A stretch of 20,589 bases of DNA from an uncultured Bacilli bacterium (GCA_944332505.1 CALVKC010000013.1:1-20589), one strand, 5' to 3'; shown: positions 1 through 9,458, counted from the stretch's first letter. Notes: a model not told the origin generated them from the letters alone. Made by a program: numbers and translations.

Positions 1-76
1 TGATGATATGGAAACAATGAATATTGACATTCCAACGTATAAATTTACAGAAGATGGAATTATAATTAACGAATAA
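1..76 (+). CDS. C-terminal end of an unidentified protein (partial)
   Basis: An open frame enters from the left edge and ends at TAA 74-76. Its last 24 residues end in FTEDGIIINE. It is followed at once by a good intrinsic terminator, which supports a true gene end. The tail is acidic and hydrophilic and carries no motif I can assign, so the product cannot be named from this fragment. Confidence 0.6.
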   Translation, partial: DDMETMNIDIPTYKFTEDGIIINE

Positions 77-97
77 CACTCAAAAGGGTGTTTTTTT
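75..97 (+). terminator. Intrinsic terminator after the left-edge gene
   Basis: AACACTC (75-81) pairs with GGGTGTT (86-92) through seven pairs, one of them a T-G wobble. The loop is AAAA and a run of seven T covers 91-97. It starts inside the stop codon of the preceding gene and separates that gene from the adhesin downstream. Confidence 0.8.
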
Positions 98-135
98 ATG
101 AATAAAAAGAAAAATAATAATTTTTATTTAATATA

Positions 136-144
136 TGTTATGAA
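136..144 (+). promoter_or_regulatory. Weak candidate extended -10 for the thioester adhesin
   Basis: TGTTATGAA has the TGn extension and 4 of 6 matches to TATAAT. No convincing -35 lies upstream. A short dyad, GTTAT (137-141) and ATAAC (153-157), overlaps it. It is the best candidate in the 97-210 gap, but the gap is too AT-rich for certainty. Confidence 0.25.
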
Positions 145-210
145 GGGAAGTGATAACAAATTCTAAAAAACAGTAAATAAATAAAAATATTAGAAAGGGA
201 GGTTTTGGAA

Positions 211-1914
211 TTGAAAAAAATAATATTTTTTATAGTATGTTTTTTATTTGCCATTTTTAATCCATTAGCAGAGGAGTTTGAAACAATGATTGGTGGAGAT
301 AAAATAGCAAATATGTATATTAGAAAAGTAGATAGCAATGGTAATATTACGAATAAACAAGGAAGATTTATTTTAAGAAGTAGTGATAATACTTTTGTTT
401 ATTGTTTAGAGCCATTTATTGGTTTAATAACTAATTATGAATACAAAAGTATAGATAAAAATTATTGGGAATATTTAAATATATCCAAAGAAGTATGGGA
501 AGAAATATCTTTAATTGCTTATTATGGATATAAATATGAAAATCATCAAGAAGATTATTGGTATTATATAACACAAGTATTAATATGGCAAGAAGTAGAC
601 AAAAATGCTCGGTTTTATTTTCTAGATTCTTTAGATGGAGATATAAATAATAATTTATATATAGATGAAATTAATGAAATAAAGGATTTAGTAAGTAAAC
701 ACAAGCAAAAACTTAATATAAGCAATCAAGAAATATTATATGGAAATAGTTTAGAAATATATGATGAGTTACTAAATAATTATAAGATTATTAATGATTA
801 TGATATTGTAAAGTTAGATAACAATAAATTAAAGATTAATGCAAATAAAATAGGTGAATACAAGATTGAATTATATAAAGAAAATAATTATTATGGAAAA
901 GTTCCAATAGTATATATTGATGAAGTAAGTCAAAAAGTATTATCTATCGGAGATATTAATACGGATTATTATAGTTTTAACATTAAAGTAACTTCAGGAA
1001 ATATAAAAATTACCAAAAAAGATTATGAAACAAAAGAAACATTAAAAATTACTGGAATTAAATTTTTATTATATGACGAATTTAACAATTTAATTAAAGA
1101 AGAAAACACTAATGCTAATGGAGTAGTAAATTTTTATGATTTAAAAGTTGGAAAGTATTATATAAAAGAATCAAGTGATAATTATATTCCAGGTTATGAG
1201 ATTAATTCTGAAATTATTGAAGTAAACATTGATTCAAAAGAAACTAAGAGTATAGATTTTTATAATAAAAAGAGTAAAGGAAAAATATACATAACCAAAT
1301 ATTTGGAGGTATATGATAGACTATTAAAAGAAATTCCTGGCAAAAATATAGAATTTGCATTATATGATTCTAATAATAATTTAATTGAAGTGAAAAAAAC
1401 AAATATTAATGGAGAAATTACATTTGATAATTTAGATATTGGCAAATACATAATAAAGGAACTATCTACGGATTATAATTATGTTATTAGTGATCCAATT
1501 GAAGTAGAAATTAAATTAATAGATAATAAAGCATCTACAAATAATTTAACAATTACTAACAAATTAAAGAAGGGAAATATAGTAATTAATAAATATAATG
1601 AAATGAATGAAACACTAGTAGATGTAGAATTTAAAATATATAATGATAATTTTTTAGTAATTAAAAAAACTGATGAATTAGGGAAAATAGAAATTAATGA
1701 TATACCAATAGGTAAATATTTCATACAAGAAACAAAGACAAGTAATGGTTATCAAATATTAAAAGATATAATACCAATAGAGTTAATTAATAATGAAGAA
1801 ACAATAACGATTAATGTAACAAATAAAAAGATAAGCATTAAAATACCTAATACGAGTATAAAAATAAATAAAATAATATTATATTTTGAGAAGAAAAAAG
1901 TATTAAAAAAATAG
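211..1914 (+). CDS. Secreted thioester-domain surface adhesin with three SpaA/Cna-B-type domains
   Basis: Probable covalent surface adhesin of 567 residues. I chose TTG 211 because AAAGGGAGG (195-203) is well spaced for it; TTG 205 is too close. Residues 1-22 form a signal peptide. Residues about 25-250 resemble a thioester domain: Cys65 in VYCLEP and Gln122 in ITQVLIWQ match the Cys and TQxxIW Gln that cross-link in this family and can react with host amines. Three SpaA/Cna-B-like domains follow (about 263-353, 356-451, 455-539). Each has the Lys, Glu and Asn of a self-made isopeptide bond: K269/E320/N352, K363/E417/N450 and K461/E507/N538. SIKIPNTSI (542-550) looks like a sortase motif, but only a short hydrophobic run, IILYF, comes before the final KKKVLKK. 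Stop is TAG. Family recognition is strong; the ligand is unknown. Confidence 0.85.
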   Translation: MKKIIFFIVCFLFAIFNPLAEEFETMIGGDKIANMYIRKVDSNGNITNKQGRFILRSSDNTFVYCLEPFIGLITNYEYKSIDKNYWEYLNISKEVWEEISLIAYYGYKYENHQEDYWYYITQVLIWQEVDKNARFYFLDSLDGDINNNLYIDEINEIKDLVSKHKQKLNISNQEILYGNSLEIYDELLNNYKIINDYDIVKLDNNKLKINANKIGEYKIELYKENNYYGKVPIVYIDEVSQKVLSIGDINTDYYSFNIKVTSGNIKITKKDYETKETLKITGIKFLLYDEFNNLIKEENTNANGVVNFYDLKVGKYYIKESSDNYIPGYEINSEIIEVNIDSKETKSIDFYNKKSKGKIYITKYLEVYDRLLKEIPGKNIEFALYDSNNNLIEVKKTNINGEITFDNLDIGKYIIKELSTDYNYVISDPIEVEIKLIDNKASTNNLTITNKLKKGNIVINKYNEMNETLVDVEFKIYNDNFLVIKKTDELGKIEINDIPIGKYFIQETKTSNGYQILKDIIPIELINNEETITINVTNKKISIKIPNTSIKINKIILYFEKKKVLKK

Positions 1915-1931
1915 CAATTAAATTAAATTAA

Positions 1932-1940
1932 TGTTATAAT
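1932..1940 (+). promoter_or_regulatory. Extended -10 promoter of mutS
   Basis: TG at 1932-1933, one spacer base, then a perfect TATAAT at 1935-1940. No good -35 is visible. Transcription should begin near 1947, so the leader would be only about 12 bases and consist largely of the ribosome-binding site (AGGTG, 1948-1952). Confidence 0.65.
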
Positions 1941-1958
1941 AATCACTAGGTGTTAAAA

Positions 1959-4508
1959 ATGAAACGTAGTGAAGTAGATAGAACTAAATTAAGTCCAATG
2001 ATGGCTCAATATATGGAAATAAAAGATAAATACTCAGAAGAACTTTTATTTTATCGCCTTGGAGACTTTTATGAAATGTTTTTTGATGATGCCCTAATAG
2101 CATCTAAAGAGTTAGAACTAACTTTGACAGGAAGAGTTGCTGGTTTAGATGAAAGAGTACCAATGTGTGGAGTACCTCACCATAATGTAAAAAGATACAT
2201 TGAAAAATTAGTTAATAAAGGTTATCGAGTAGCAATATGTGAACAATTAGAAGACCCTAAAACTGTCGGCAACAAAATGGTTAAAAGGGGAGTAATAGAT
2301 GTTATTAGTAAAGGAACAATTACGGACAATGACTTATTAAATGAATTAGATTCCTCATATATTGCGGGCATTAATTTTTATCAAGACATAATAAACATAA
2401 CCATATTAGATATATCGACTAATTATTTAGCTAATTTAACTATTTTAAATGATTATGAAAAGTTAGTAAATGAAATATTAGAATATAATATTAAAGAAGT
2501 AGTATTATTAGATAATACCAATGCTAAATTAATAAATTTACTAAAAAACACATATCATATTGAAGTTACAATAAGTAACGAATTATTAAAGGATAAATAT
2601 AATGAATTTTTAAATACAATAGATGATTATCGTATTAAAAACGGTATACAACATTTATTTTATTACTTAGATAGTAGACAATTAAAAGATTTAAGTAGTA
2701 TCAAAAAGATTGAAATAATTAAAAAGCATGATTATTTAGAAATGGATGTTCATACAATTAGAAACTTAGAATTAGTAGAAACAATTAGGTTAAAAGAAAG
2801 AACATACTCATTAATATGGTTAATTGATAAATGTATGACAGCAATGGGAAGTAGAAAATTAAAAAATTGGCTATTAAATCCACTAAAAGATAAAGAAAAG
2901 ATAAATCAAAGATATTTAAAGATTGAAAAATTAAACAATGAATTTATATTAAAAGAAGAACTTAAAAATAATTTAAATAAAGTATACGATATCGAAAGAC
3001 TATCAGGTAAAATTACAAATAGCAATTTAAATGCCAGAGATTTATTACAATTAAAAGCTAGTTTAAAAGTATTACCAAAAATTAAAGAGATAATTGAAAA
3101 ACTACAATTTGATTATATAATTAATACTCATGAAAACATATATGAATTATTGGAAAAATCCATTAATGAAGACCCGCCAATTAGTATTAAAGAAGGATGT
3201 ATTATTAAAGCTGGTTACAACGAAAAACTTGATCAATTAAGGCAAATCAGGAGTGGTGGCAAAGATTTTGTTGCTTCATTTGAAGCCAAAGTTAGAGAAG
3301 AAACCGGAATTAAAAATTTAAAAGTTGGATTTAACAAAGTATTTGGTTATTATATTGAAGTATCTAATGGTCAAAAGAGTATGATTAAAGATGAATTTAA
3401 TTGGCAAAGAAAGCAAACTTTAACCAATTGTGAAAGATACATATCTCCAGAATTAAAAGAAAAAGAAGCATTAATTTTAAATGCCGAAGAAAACATTATC
3501 AATTTAGAATATGATTTATTTTGTGAAATAAGAAACATATTAAAAGAAGAAGTGCCTAATATTATAAATACAGCGAACAAATTGAGTGAAATAGATGCGA
3601 TTTTAGCTTTAGCAATTTCCAGTGAAGAATATAATTTTGTAAAACCCATAATAACGGATAATGAATTAAGCATAAAAAATGGTAGACATCCAGTAGTAGA
3701 AGTAGTAAGTCAAGAAGAATATGTACCAAATGATTGTGTAATGGAAAATGGTATTAATACATTTTTAATAACTGGACCAAATATGAGTGGTAAATCCACT
3801 TACATGCGTCAGATAGCAATAATTGTAATACTAGCTCAAATGGGTTCTTTTGTACCGGCGGAAAGTGCTAAGTTACCTATATTTGATAAAATATTTACAA
3901 GGATAGGAGCTAGTGATGATTTAGTTAGTGGTGAATCGACGTTTATGGTTGAAATGAAAGAAGCAAGAAATGCCATATGTAATGCAACGGCCCAAAGTTT
4001 AATATTATTTGATGAATTAGGTAGAGGTACTGCAACCTATGATGGTATGAGTTTAGCTCAAGCAATTTTAGAATATTTGAGTGAAAATATTAAGGCTTAC
4101 ACGTTATTTTCTACACATTATCATGAACTTACAAAATTAGAAAAAAAATATAAAAACATCAAAAATGTTCATGTAAGTGCTATTGAAAATGGTGATACGC
4201 TTACATTTTTACACAAAGTTAAACCTGGAGCAGTAGACAAGAGTTACGGAATACATGTTGCAAAATTAGCAAATATGCCGAACAAATTATTAGATAGAGC
4301 AAGTGAAATTTTAAATGAATTTGAAACAAACTCTAAAAAAAATATTAAACCAGAAAAAGTACAATTAAGCATGGATTTTTTCCAAACTGAAGAAAAAGAT
4401 GATATAATAAAGAAAAGAATAAAAGAAATAGATTTAATGAATACAACTCCGATGAGCGCATTAAATTTATTATATGAATTACAAGAAGAAGTAAAAAAAG
4501 GTGATTAA
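1959..4508 (+). CDS. mutS: DNA mismatch repair ATPase MutS
   Basis: Recognises base mismatches and small loops. The length of 849 residues matches full MutS1. The N-terminal mismatch-binding domain has GDFYEMF, with Phe37 and Glu39 as the wedge residues. The ATPase domain has Walker A GPNMSGKST (606-614), Walker B LILFDELGRG and the switch histidine in STHYHEL. QLSMDFF (802-808) near the end looks like a sliding-clamp-binding peptide, and the protein finishes with the typical short helical tail. I use ATG 1959 because AGGTG (1948-1952) is six bases upstream; an in-frame GTG at 1950 lies within that site. The next gene starts one base after the stop, so the two are co-transcribed. No mutL is adjacent. 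Confidence 0.97.
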   Translation: MKRSEVDRTKLSPMMAQYMEIKDKYSEELLFYRLGDFYEMFFDDALIASKELELTLTGRVAGLDERVPMCGVPHHNVKRYIEKLVNKGYRVAICEQLEDPKTVGNKMVKRGVIDVISKGTITDNDLLNELDSSYIAGINFYQDIINITILDISTNYLANLTILNDYEKLVNEILEYNIKEVVLLDNTNAKLINLLKNTYHIEVTISNELLKDKYNEFLNTIDDYRIKNGIQHLFYYLDSRQLKDLSSIKKIEIIKKHDYLEMDVHTIRNLELVETIRLKERTYSLIWLIDKCMTAMGSRKLKNWLLNPLKDKEKINQRYLKIEKLNNEFILKEELKNNLNKVYDIERLSGKITNSNLNARDLLQLKASLKVLPKIKEIIEKLQFDYIINTHENIYELLEKSINEDPPISIKEGCIIKAGYNEKLDQLRQIRSGGKDFVASFEAKVREETGIKNLKVGFNKVFGYYIEVSNGQKSMIKDEFNWQRKQTLTNCERYISPELKEKEALILNAEENIINLEYDLFCEIRNILKEEVPNIINTANKLSEIDAILALAISSEEYNFVKPIITDNELSIKNGRHPVVEVVSQEEYVPNDCVMENGINTFLITGPNMSGKSTYMRQIAIIVILAQMGSFVPAESAKLPIFDKIFTRIGASDDLVSGESTFMVEMKEARNAICNATAQSLILFDELGRGTATYDGMSLAQAILEYLSENIKAYTLFSTHYHELTKLEKKYKNIKNVHVSAIENGDTLTFLHKVKPGAVDKSYGIHVAKLANMPNKLLDRASEILNEFETNSKKNIKPEKVQLSMDFFQTEEKDDIIKKRIKEIDLMNTTPMSALNLLYELQEEVKKGD

Positions 4509-4509
4509 T

Positions 4510-6234
4510 TTGAAAACAAAAGAAATGTTTAAATTTTTTAAAAGATATTTTAAAAATGAAAAAGCATATTTAATTAAATCTTTTGTTTTTATATCTATAA
4601 GTTCAGTTTTAGGAGTTACTTATGGTTATCTAGTAGGTGAAGCAACAGAATCAGCAACTATTGGTAATTTTAAAATTGCAATTTTAATCCTTATATTATA
4701 TTTAGTATTAACAGTACTAGATAATTTAGTTTTTGATAGGATAGGAAAAATAAATATAAAAAAGGCTTGTAGTAATATAATGGAAAAAATTAGTTATGAT
4801 GTATATTACAAAGTAGGATTACTGCCTGCGAAAGCATTTGAAGAAAAAACTAGTGGGGAACTAATAAATAGAGTAGTAAATGATGCATCAACGATTACAG
4901 AAACATTTATGCAATTTTTAAGAGTAATAACCACTCTTTTTACGGCATTATTAATATTCATTTATGTTTTATTTAATTCATGGATTGTGGCCTTAGAAAT
5001 CTTAATATATTTTTGCTTCTTTTATTTATATTCTAAAAAGTATTTACCAAAAATAAAAGAAACGCAAAAAGAAATAACTAAAGAAAAGGATAATGCTGTA
5101 GCGGAAGTTAATGAAACAATCCGAGGGATCAGAGAAATTAGAGCATTAGGAATTAGACAAGAGGTAAATACCACAGTAAAAAAGATTATAAATAATACAT
5201 TTAAAAAATCACGAAAACAAATGGTAGATGAAGAAAATTATTATAGTACAACTTATTCACTAAGTAATGTATTAGAAGTAATAGTATTTATAACTTGTAT
5301 GATTTTAATATCACTAGGAAAATCAGATATTGGATTTTTTATCTCCATGACATATTACATATATCGTTTTACTTTTTTAGTAGAATGGGTTATGAATTTA
5401 AGCTCATCATTACAAAAAATGCGAGTATCAATTGAAAGAGTAGATGAGATAATAGATAATAAATTATATAAAGATATTGAATTTGGAAAACTAAACAAAA
5501 CAGATATAATTGGTAATATAGAGTTTAAAAACGTTACATTTAGTTATGATGCTAAAGAAGGAAATGTTTTAAATAATTTTAATTTATTTTTACCGAGCAA
5601 TAAAAAAATTGCCATTGTTGGCAAAAGTGGTCAAGGAAAAAGTACGATATTTAACTTATTACTTCGTTATTTTGAACCTCAAGAAGGAGTAATATTAATT
5701 GATGATCACCCAATAAATGACTTTTCCGAACTTGCATTTCATCAAAATATTTCAATAATTAGACAAGACCCATTTATATTTAACAAGACAATATTAGAAA
5801 ACTTTTTAGTTTTAGACCCATATTTATCTCTTAGAAAAATTAGGGAAGCCTGCAAAATGGCAGAGATTGATGATTACATAATGAGTTTACCAGAAAAATA
5901 CAATACTAAAATTGGTGAAGGTGGAGTAAACTTAAGCGGTGGTCAAAAGCAACGTCTTGCAATAGCTAGGGCATTATTAAAAAACAGTAAAATTATACTA
6001 TTTGATGAAGCAACAAGTGCCCTAGACAATGAAAACCAAAGTAAAATAAAAAAAGCAATAGATAATTTAGTAGAAAATCACACTATAATTATAGTAGCAC
6101 ATCGATTATCTACAATAATTGATGCTGACATTATTTATTTAATAGACAATGGTAAAATAATAGATAGTGGAACTCATAAAGAATTACTAAAGAAAAACGA
6201 TACATACAATACTTTATACAACAAAGAAAAATAA
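4510..6234 (+). CDS. ABC transporter half-molecule (exporter type, fused membrane and ATPase domains)
   Basis: A membrane-bound exporter subunit of 575 residues that should work as a dimer. The first 300 or so residues form the ABCB/MsbA-like six-helix membrane domain. The ATPase domain has Walker A GKSGQGKST (371-379), Q-loop IIRQDPF, signature LSGGQKQR (475-482), Walker B IILFDEATSALD and switch histidine AHRLST, so it should be active. The substrate cannot be read from the sequence; lipids, peptides or drugs are all handled by relatives. Start is TTG 4510, six bases after AAGGTG; GTG 4501 lies inside that site. It directly follows mutS, which probably shares transcription but does not suggest a repair role. 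It ends at a terminator shared with the convergent ZIP gene. Confidence 0.93.
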   Translation: MKTKEMFKFFKRYFKNEKAYLIKSFVFISISSVLGVTYGYLVGEATESATIGNFKIAILILILYLVLTVLDNLVFDRIGKINIKKACSNIMEKISYDVYYKVGLLPAKAFEEKTSGELINRVVNDASTITETFMQFLRVITTLFTALLIFIYVLFNSWIVALEILIYFCFFYLYSKKYLPKIKETQKEITKEKDNAVAEVNETIRGIREIRALGIRQEVNTTVKKIINNTFKKSRKQMVDEENYYSTTYSLSNVLEVIVFITCMILISLGKSDIGFFISMTYYIYRFTFLVEWVMNLSSSLQKMRVSIERVDEIIDNKLYKDIEFGKLNKTDIIGNIEFKNVTFSYDAKEGNVLNNFNLFLPSNKKIAIVGKSGQGKSTIFNLLLRYFEPQEGVILIDDHPINDFSELAFHQNISIIRQDPFIFNKTILENFLVLDPYLSLRKIREACKMAEIDDYIMSLPEKYNTKIGEGGVNLSGGQKQRLAIARALLKNSKIILFDEATSALDNENQSKIKKAIDNLVENHTIIIVAHRLSTIIDADIIYLIDNGKIIDSGTHKELLKKNDTYNTLYNKEK

Positions 6235-6265
6235 AAAGTGATTATTTAACTATAACCACTTTTTT
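6233..6265. terminator. Bidirectional terminator between the ABC and ZIP genes
   Basis: AAAAAGTG (6233-6240) pairs with CACTTTTT (6257-6264). The inner arms TTAT and ATAA add more pairs after one mismatch. A-runs on the left and T-runs on the right let it serve both strands, as fits two genes converging here. Confidence 0.75.
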
Positions 6266-6266
6266 A

Positions 6267-7064
6267 TTACCCCAAAGCAACATCAAAAATCATCATTACA
6301 ACAAAACCTAAGATTGTAAATAAAGCCATCAAATTTTTCTTTTTATTAGCTTGACTTTCAGGGATTAGTTCTTGTATTACAACGTAAATCATTGCTCCAC
6401 CAGCAAAAGCTAGTAATATTGGCAATAAATATTGTATTTTTAAAACTAATATTGCTCCGATTACTGCAGCGATAGGTTCAACAATACCACTTAATGAACC
6501 ATATACAAATGATTTTAATCTACCGAATCCTTCTCTTCGAAGAGGCAAAGAAACAGCAGAACCTTCAGGAAAATTTTGAATACCAATTCCAATAGCTAGC
6601 ATAACAGCAGCACTAGTTGTAGCCCCATCAATACCATAAAAAATTGAACCAAAAGCAACTCCAATAGCCATACCTTCTGGAATATTATGCAAAGTAATTG
6701 ATGAAATTAACATTATAATTCTTTTAGTATTGTTTTTAGTATTTTCTCTTTTTTTAGTTAGATGATCAAAAACTTTATCTCCGAAGAATAATAATAAGCC
6801 TCCAGCAAGAAAACCTAATGAAACCACTAACCAAGTAATCATATTTAATTTATTAGCCATTTCAATCGCAGGTGCTAGCAAGGAAAAAAATGTCGCGGCA
6901 ATCATTACTCCCGCAGCAAAACCTAATAAAGCATCAAGTATAGTTTTATTAACTTTTTTAAATAAAAAAACAACTGCAGAGCCCAAAGAAGTGATTGCCC
7001 AAGTAAATAAACAGGCAATTAATGCTTGAATTGAATAAGGTAAATCTGTAAAAAAATTAAACAC
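6267..7064 (-). CDS. ZIP-family divalent metal transporter
   Basis: An inner-membrane carrier, most likely for zinc or related divalent metals. About 265 residues with eight predicted membrane segments. The two signature helices are present: HNIPEGMAIG in TM4 and GIGIQNFPEGSAVSLPL in TM5, carrying the His/Asn/Pro-Glu-Gly residues of the binuclear metal site of the bacterial GufA/ZupT-like branch. A polar Lys/Arg/Asn-rich loop (KKRENTKNNTKR) replaces the His-rich loop of many relatives. The start is the GTG at 7064-7062: AGGAGG on the minus strand lies just upstream, whereas the longer frame, beginning at 7082, would place that site inside the coding region. The gene is single, divergent from lon and convergent with the ABC gene. 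Metal specificity is not established. Confidence 0.92.
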   Translation of the reverse strand: MFNFFTDLPYSIQALIACLFTWAITSLGSAVVFLFKKVNKTILDALLGFAAGVMIAATFFSLLAPAIEMANKLNMITWLVVSLGFLAGGLLLFFGDKVFDHLTKKRENTKNNTKRIIMLISSITLHNIPEGMAIGVAFGSIFYGIDGATTSAAVMLAIGIGIQNFPEGSAVSLPLRREGFGRLKSFVYGSLSGIVEPIAAVIGAILVLKIQYLLPILLAFAGGAMIYVVIQELIPESQANKKKNLMALFTILGFVVMMIFDVALG

Positions 7065-7120
7065 AATAATCCTCCTATACACTAATATGTTATGAAGTTT
7101 AATTTTTATGGTGATTTTTC

Positions 7121-7149
7121 TTTACAAAAATTGTGAAAGTAGATATAAT
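7121..7149 (+). promoter_or_regulatory. Sigma-A type promoter of lon
   Basis: TTTACA (7121-7126, 5 of 6 to consensus) is separated by exactly 17 bases from a perfect TATAAT (7144-7149). The site GGGAGGT follows at 7162-7168, five bases before ATG 7173. This is the best complete -35/-10 pair in the window. Confidence 0.85.
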
Positions 7150-7172
7150 AAACTTTAGTTTGGGAGGTAAGT

Positions 7173-9428
7173 ATGCAAAACATTCCAGTTATAATATTAA
7201 AACAATTAATAATCCTTCCTAATCAGGAAATAAAATTAGAAATAAGCAATATAATTAGTCAAAAAACAGTTGCTGAAGCAACTTTAAAATACAATAATGA
7301 AATATTAGTAATTGCTCCGATAGATTCTTTTGAAGAAGATCCTGGAGTAGAAGATTTACCAAAAGTTGGAGTAATTGCCAAAATAAAAAGTCGTATTGCA
7401 ACCAATAGAGGTATGCAAATAAAACTAAGAGGAATTAAGAGAGTAGCAGTAAATAGATATTACAATGTCAAAGATTCGATATTATTTAGTGAAGTAATGT
7501 ATATTGAACTACCTAATATAATAAAGGAAGAAGAAAACGCCTTATTAAAAAAATTAAAAAGTGTTTTAAAAAAATATATAGATAATTCTAATTATTTATC
7601 TAATGATGTATTAAGTTTAATAAATAACAAAGATTTAAATAAAGTAACTGATATAATTGCATCATTTATCCCATTTGATATTAGTAAAAAATTAAATTAT
7701 ATGCAAGAAATTAATCCTATAAAAAGGGCTAAAAATTTAATAATTGATATGAATGAAGAAATAAAGATTCAAGAATTAGATGAAGAATTAGATAACAAAG
7801 TTAATGAATCATTCAGTGAAGATCAAAGAAGATTTATATTAAAAGAAAAGATTAAAGTAATTAATGCTGAACTTGGTGAAGACAGTTTACAAAATGAAGA
7901 AATAAAAAGATTTAAAGAATTATTAGAAAAACTTAAGATACCAGTTAAAGTAAAAGACAAGATAACTCATGAAATTAAAAAATTAGAATTCATGAATGAA
8001 GCATCTCCAGAATTTAGTGTAATAAGAAACTATTTAGATTATATACTTAATCTTCCTTGGAATAAAAGTACAAAAGAAAATTCTAATTTTAATAGTGTAT
8101 TAAAAGTATTAAATGAGAGTCATTATGGTTTAGAAGAAATTAAAACTAGAATCACTGAATACGTAGCAATAAAAAATATTAATAAAAACATATCTAGTCC
8201 CATCATATGTTTAGTTGGCCCTCCAGGGGTTGGAAAAACCAGCATAGCGATGTCTATAGCTAATGCATTAAACAGAAAATTTTACAAAATAAGTGTAGGT
8301 GGATTAAATGATGCAACAGAATTAATTGGTTCAAGAAGAACTTATTTAGCATCAGCACCAGGTAAAATTATTCAAGGTATAAATAAAGTTGGCAGCAACA
8401 ATCCTGTAATATTAATAGATGAAGTTGACAAGATGGTAAAAGATTACAAAGGAGATCCAGCAAGTGTTTTACTAGAAATACTAGATCCAATTCAAAACAA
8501 AACATTTGTAGACAATTATTTAGAAGAACCATTTGATTTATCTAATGTATTATTTATATTAACAGCCAATTATATAAATGATATACCATATGCATTATTA
8601 GATCGAGTAGAAGTAATTAATTTAAATAGTTATACATTATTTGAAAAAAAGGATATAGCTAGAAAATATTTACTTCCAAGAATATGTAAAGAACATATAA
8701 TTGTTGAAAAAGAAAGATTTAGTGATGAACTATTATATTTTATCATTAACGCCTACACCTACGAAGCGGGAGTAAGAGAACTTAATAGAGTACTAACCTC
8801 ATTAGTACGTAAAATGGCGATTAATAATATAAAGACAATTAATGAAGAAAAAGTAATAAAACTATTAGGAACTCCAAAGTATGAAGATGAATTAATAAGT
8901 GAACAAACAATAGGTGTTGCCAATGCATTAGCATACACTCCGAATGGGGGAGATGTTACTTGTTGTGAAGTAATAAGTTATGCTGGGTCAGGGAAAATAA
9001 TATGCACTGGAAATCTTGGCCAAATAATGCATGAAAGTATAGATGTTATAATATCGATAGTAAAAAGCAAATATAAATATAGTTTTAGCAAAATGGATTT
9101 ACATTTTCATTATTTAAGTGCAGATATAAAAAAAGATGGTCCATCCGCAGGACTAGCCACAATAGTTAGTTTATTATCATTAATGGAAAAGAAGAAAATA
9201 GCAAAAGATATCGCTTTTACTGGAGAACTTTCATTAAATGGTAGTGTACTTAAAATCGGAGGATTAAAAGAAAAACTAATCGGAGCATATAATAAGGGAA
9301 TAAAGGTAGTTTATATACCTAAAGGTAATCAAGAAGATTTAAAAAAATTACCAGAAATAATTAAAGATAGTTTAGAAATTAATTTAATAAGTAATATAGA
9401 TGAATTATATACAAAACTTTTTAAATAG
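7173..9428 (+). CDS. lon: ATP-dependent serine protease Lon (LonA)
   Basis: Cytosolic AAA+ protease that degrades damaged and some regulatory proteins. Its 751 residues are close to the family's usual 770-800. The order is an N-terminal substrate-binding domain (about 1-190), a helical linker, the AAA+ module with Walker A GPPGVGKTS (349-357) and Walker B VILIDEVDK (412-420), then the protease domain. The catalytic dyad is Ser658 in KKDGPSAG and Lys701 in LKEKLIGA, 43 residues apart as in the family, so it should be active. It is driven by the strong promoter at 7121-7149. An imperfect dyad overlaps the -35, but I see no HrcA or CtsR operator. Stop is TAG; murF follows 30 bases later. Confidence 0.97.
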   Translation: MQNIPVIILKQLIILPNQEIKLEISNIISQKTVAEATLKYNNEILVIAPIDSFEEDPGVEDLPKVGVIAKIKSRIATNRGMQIKLRGIKRVAVNRYYNVKDSILFSEVMYIELPNIIKEEENALLKKLKSVLKKYIDNSNYLSNDVLSLINNKDLNKVTDIIASFIPFDISKKLNYMQEINPIKRAKNLIIDMNEEIKIQELDEELDNKVNESFSEDQRRFILKEKIKVINAELGEDSLQNEEIKRFKELLEKLKIPVKVKDKITHEIKKLEFMNEASPEFSVIRNYLDYILNLPWNKSTKENSNFNSVLKVLNESHYGLEEIKTRITEYVAIKNINKNISSPIICLVGPPGVGKTSIAMSIANALNRKFYKISVGGLNDATELIGSRRTYLASAPGKIIQGINKVGSNNPVILIDEVDKMVKDYKGDPASVLLEILDPIQNKTFVDNYLEEPFDLSNVLFILTANYINDIPYALLDRVEVINLNSYTLFEKKDIARKYLLPRICKEHIIVEKERFSDELLYFIINAYTYEAGVRELNRVLTSLVRKMAINNIKTINEEKVIKLLGTPKYEDELISEQTIGVANALAYTPNGGDVTCCEVISYAGSGKIICTGNLGQIMHESIDVIISIVKSKYKYSFSKMDLHFHYLSADIKKDGPSAGLATIVSLLSLMEKKKIAKDIAFTGELSLNGSVLKIGGLKEKLIGAYNKGIKVVYIPKGNQEDLKKLPEIIKDSLEINLISNIDELYTKLFK

Positions 9429-9436
9429 AGTATAAT
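9408..9436 (+). promoter_or_regulatory. Candidate promoter of murF-ddl within the end of lon
   Basis: TATACA (9408-9413, 4 of 6) is 17 bases from a perfect TATAAT (9431-9436) just after the lon stop. Transcription would begin near 9443, leaving a short leader with AGGAAG before ATG 9459. murF-ddl may therefore be expressed apart from lon as well as by readthrough. Confidence 0.5.
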
Positions 9437-9458
9437 TACTATGATAGGAAGTGTTTAA

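Noticed and set aside
98..166. A 22-codon frame starting at ATG 98 in the gap before the first adhesin.
   Set aside because: It begins inside the T-run of the terminator, has no ribosome-binding site and reads as low-complexity Lys/Asn sequence.
3371..3673. A 100-codon open frame antisense to mutS, and similar antisense frames within other genes.
   Set aside because: They lie wholly inside well-conserved genes, lack ribosome sites, and are expected by-products of strongly biased codon use.
1959..4508. Possible mycoplasma code (TGA read as Trp), suggested by the extreme AT content.
   Set aside because: MutS, Lon, MurF and others are full length with TGG for Trp and no in-frame TGA, which would not be so under that code.
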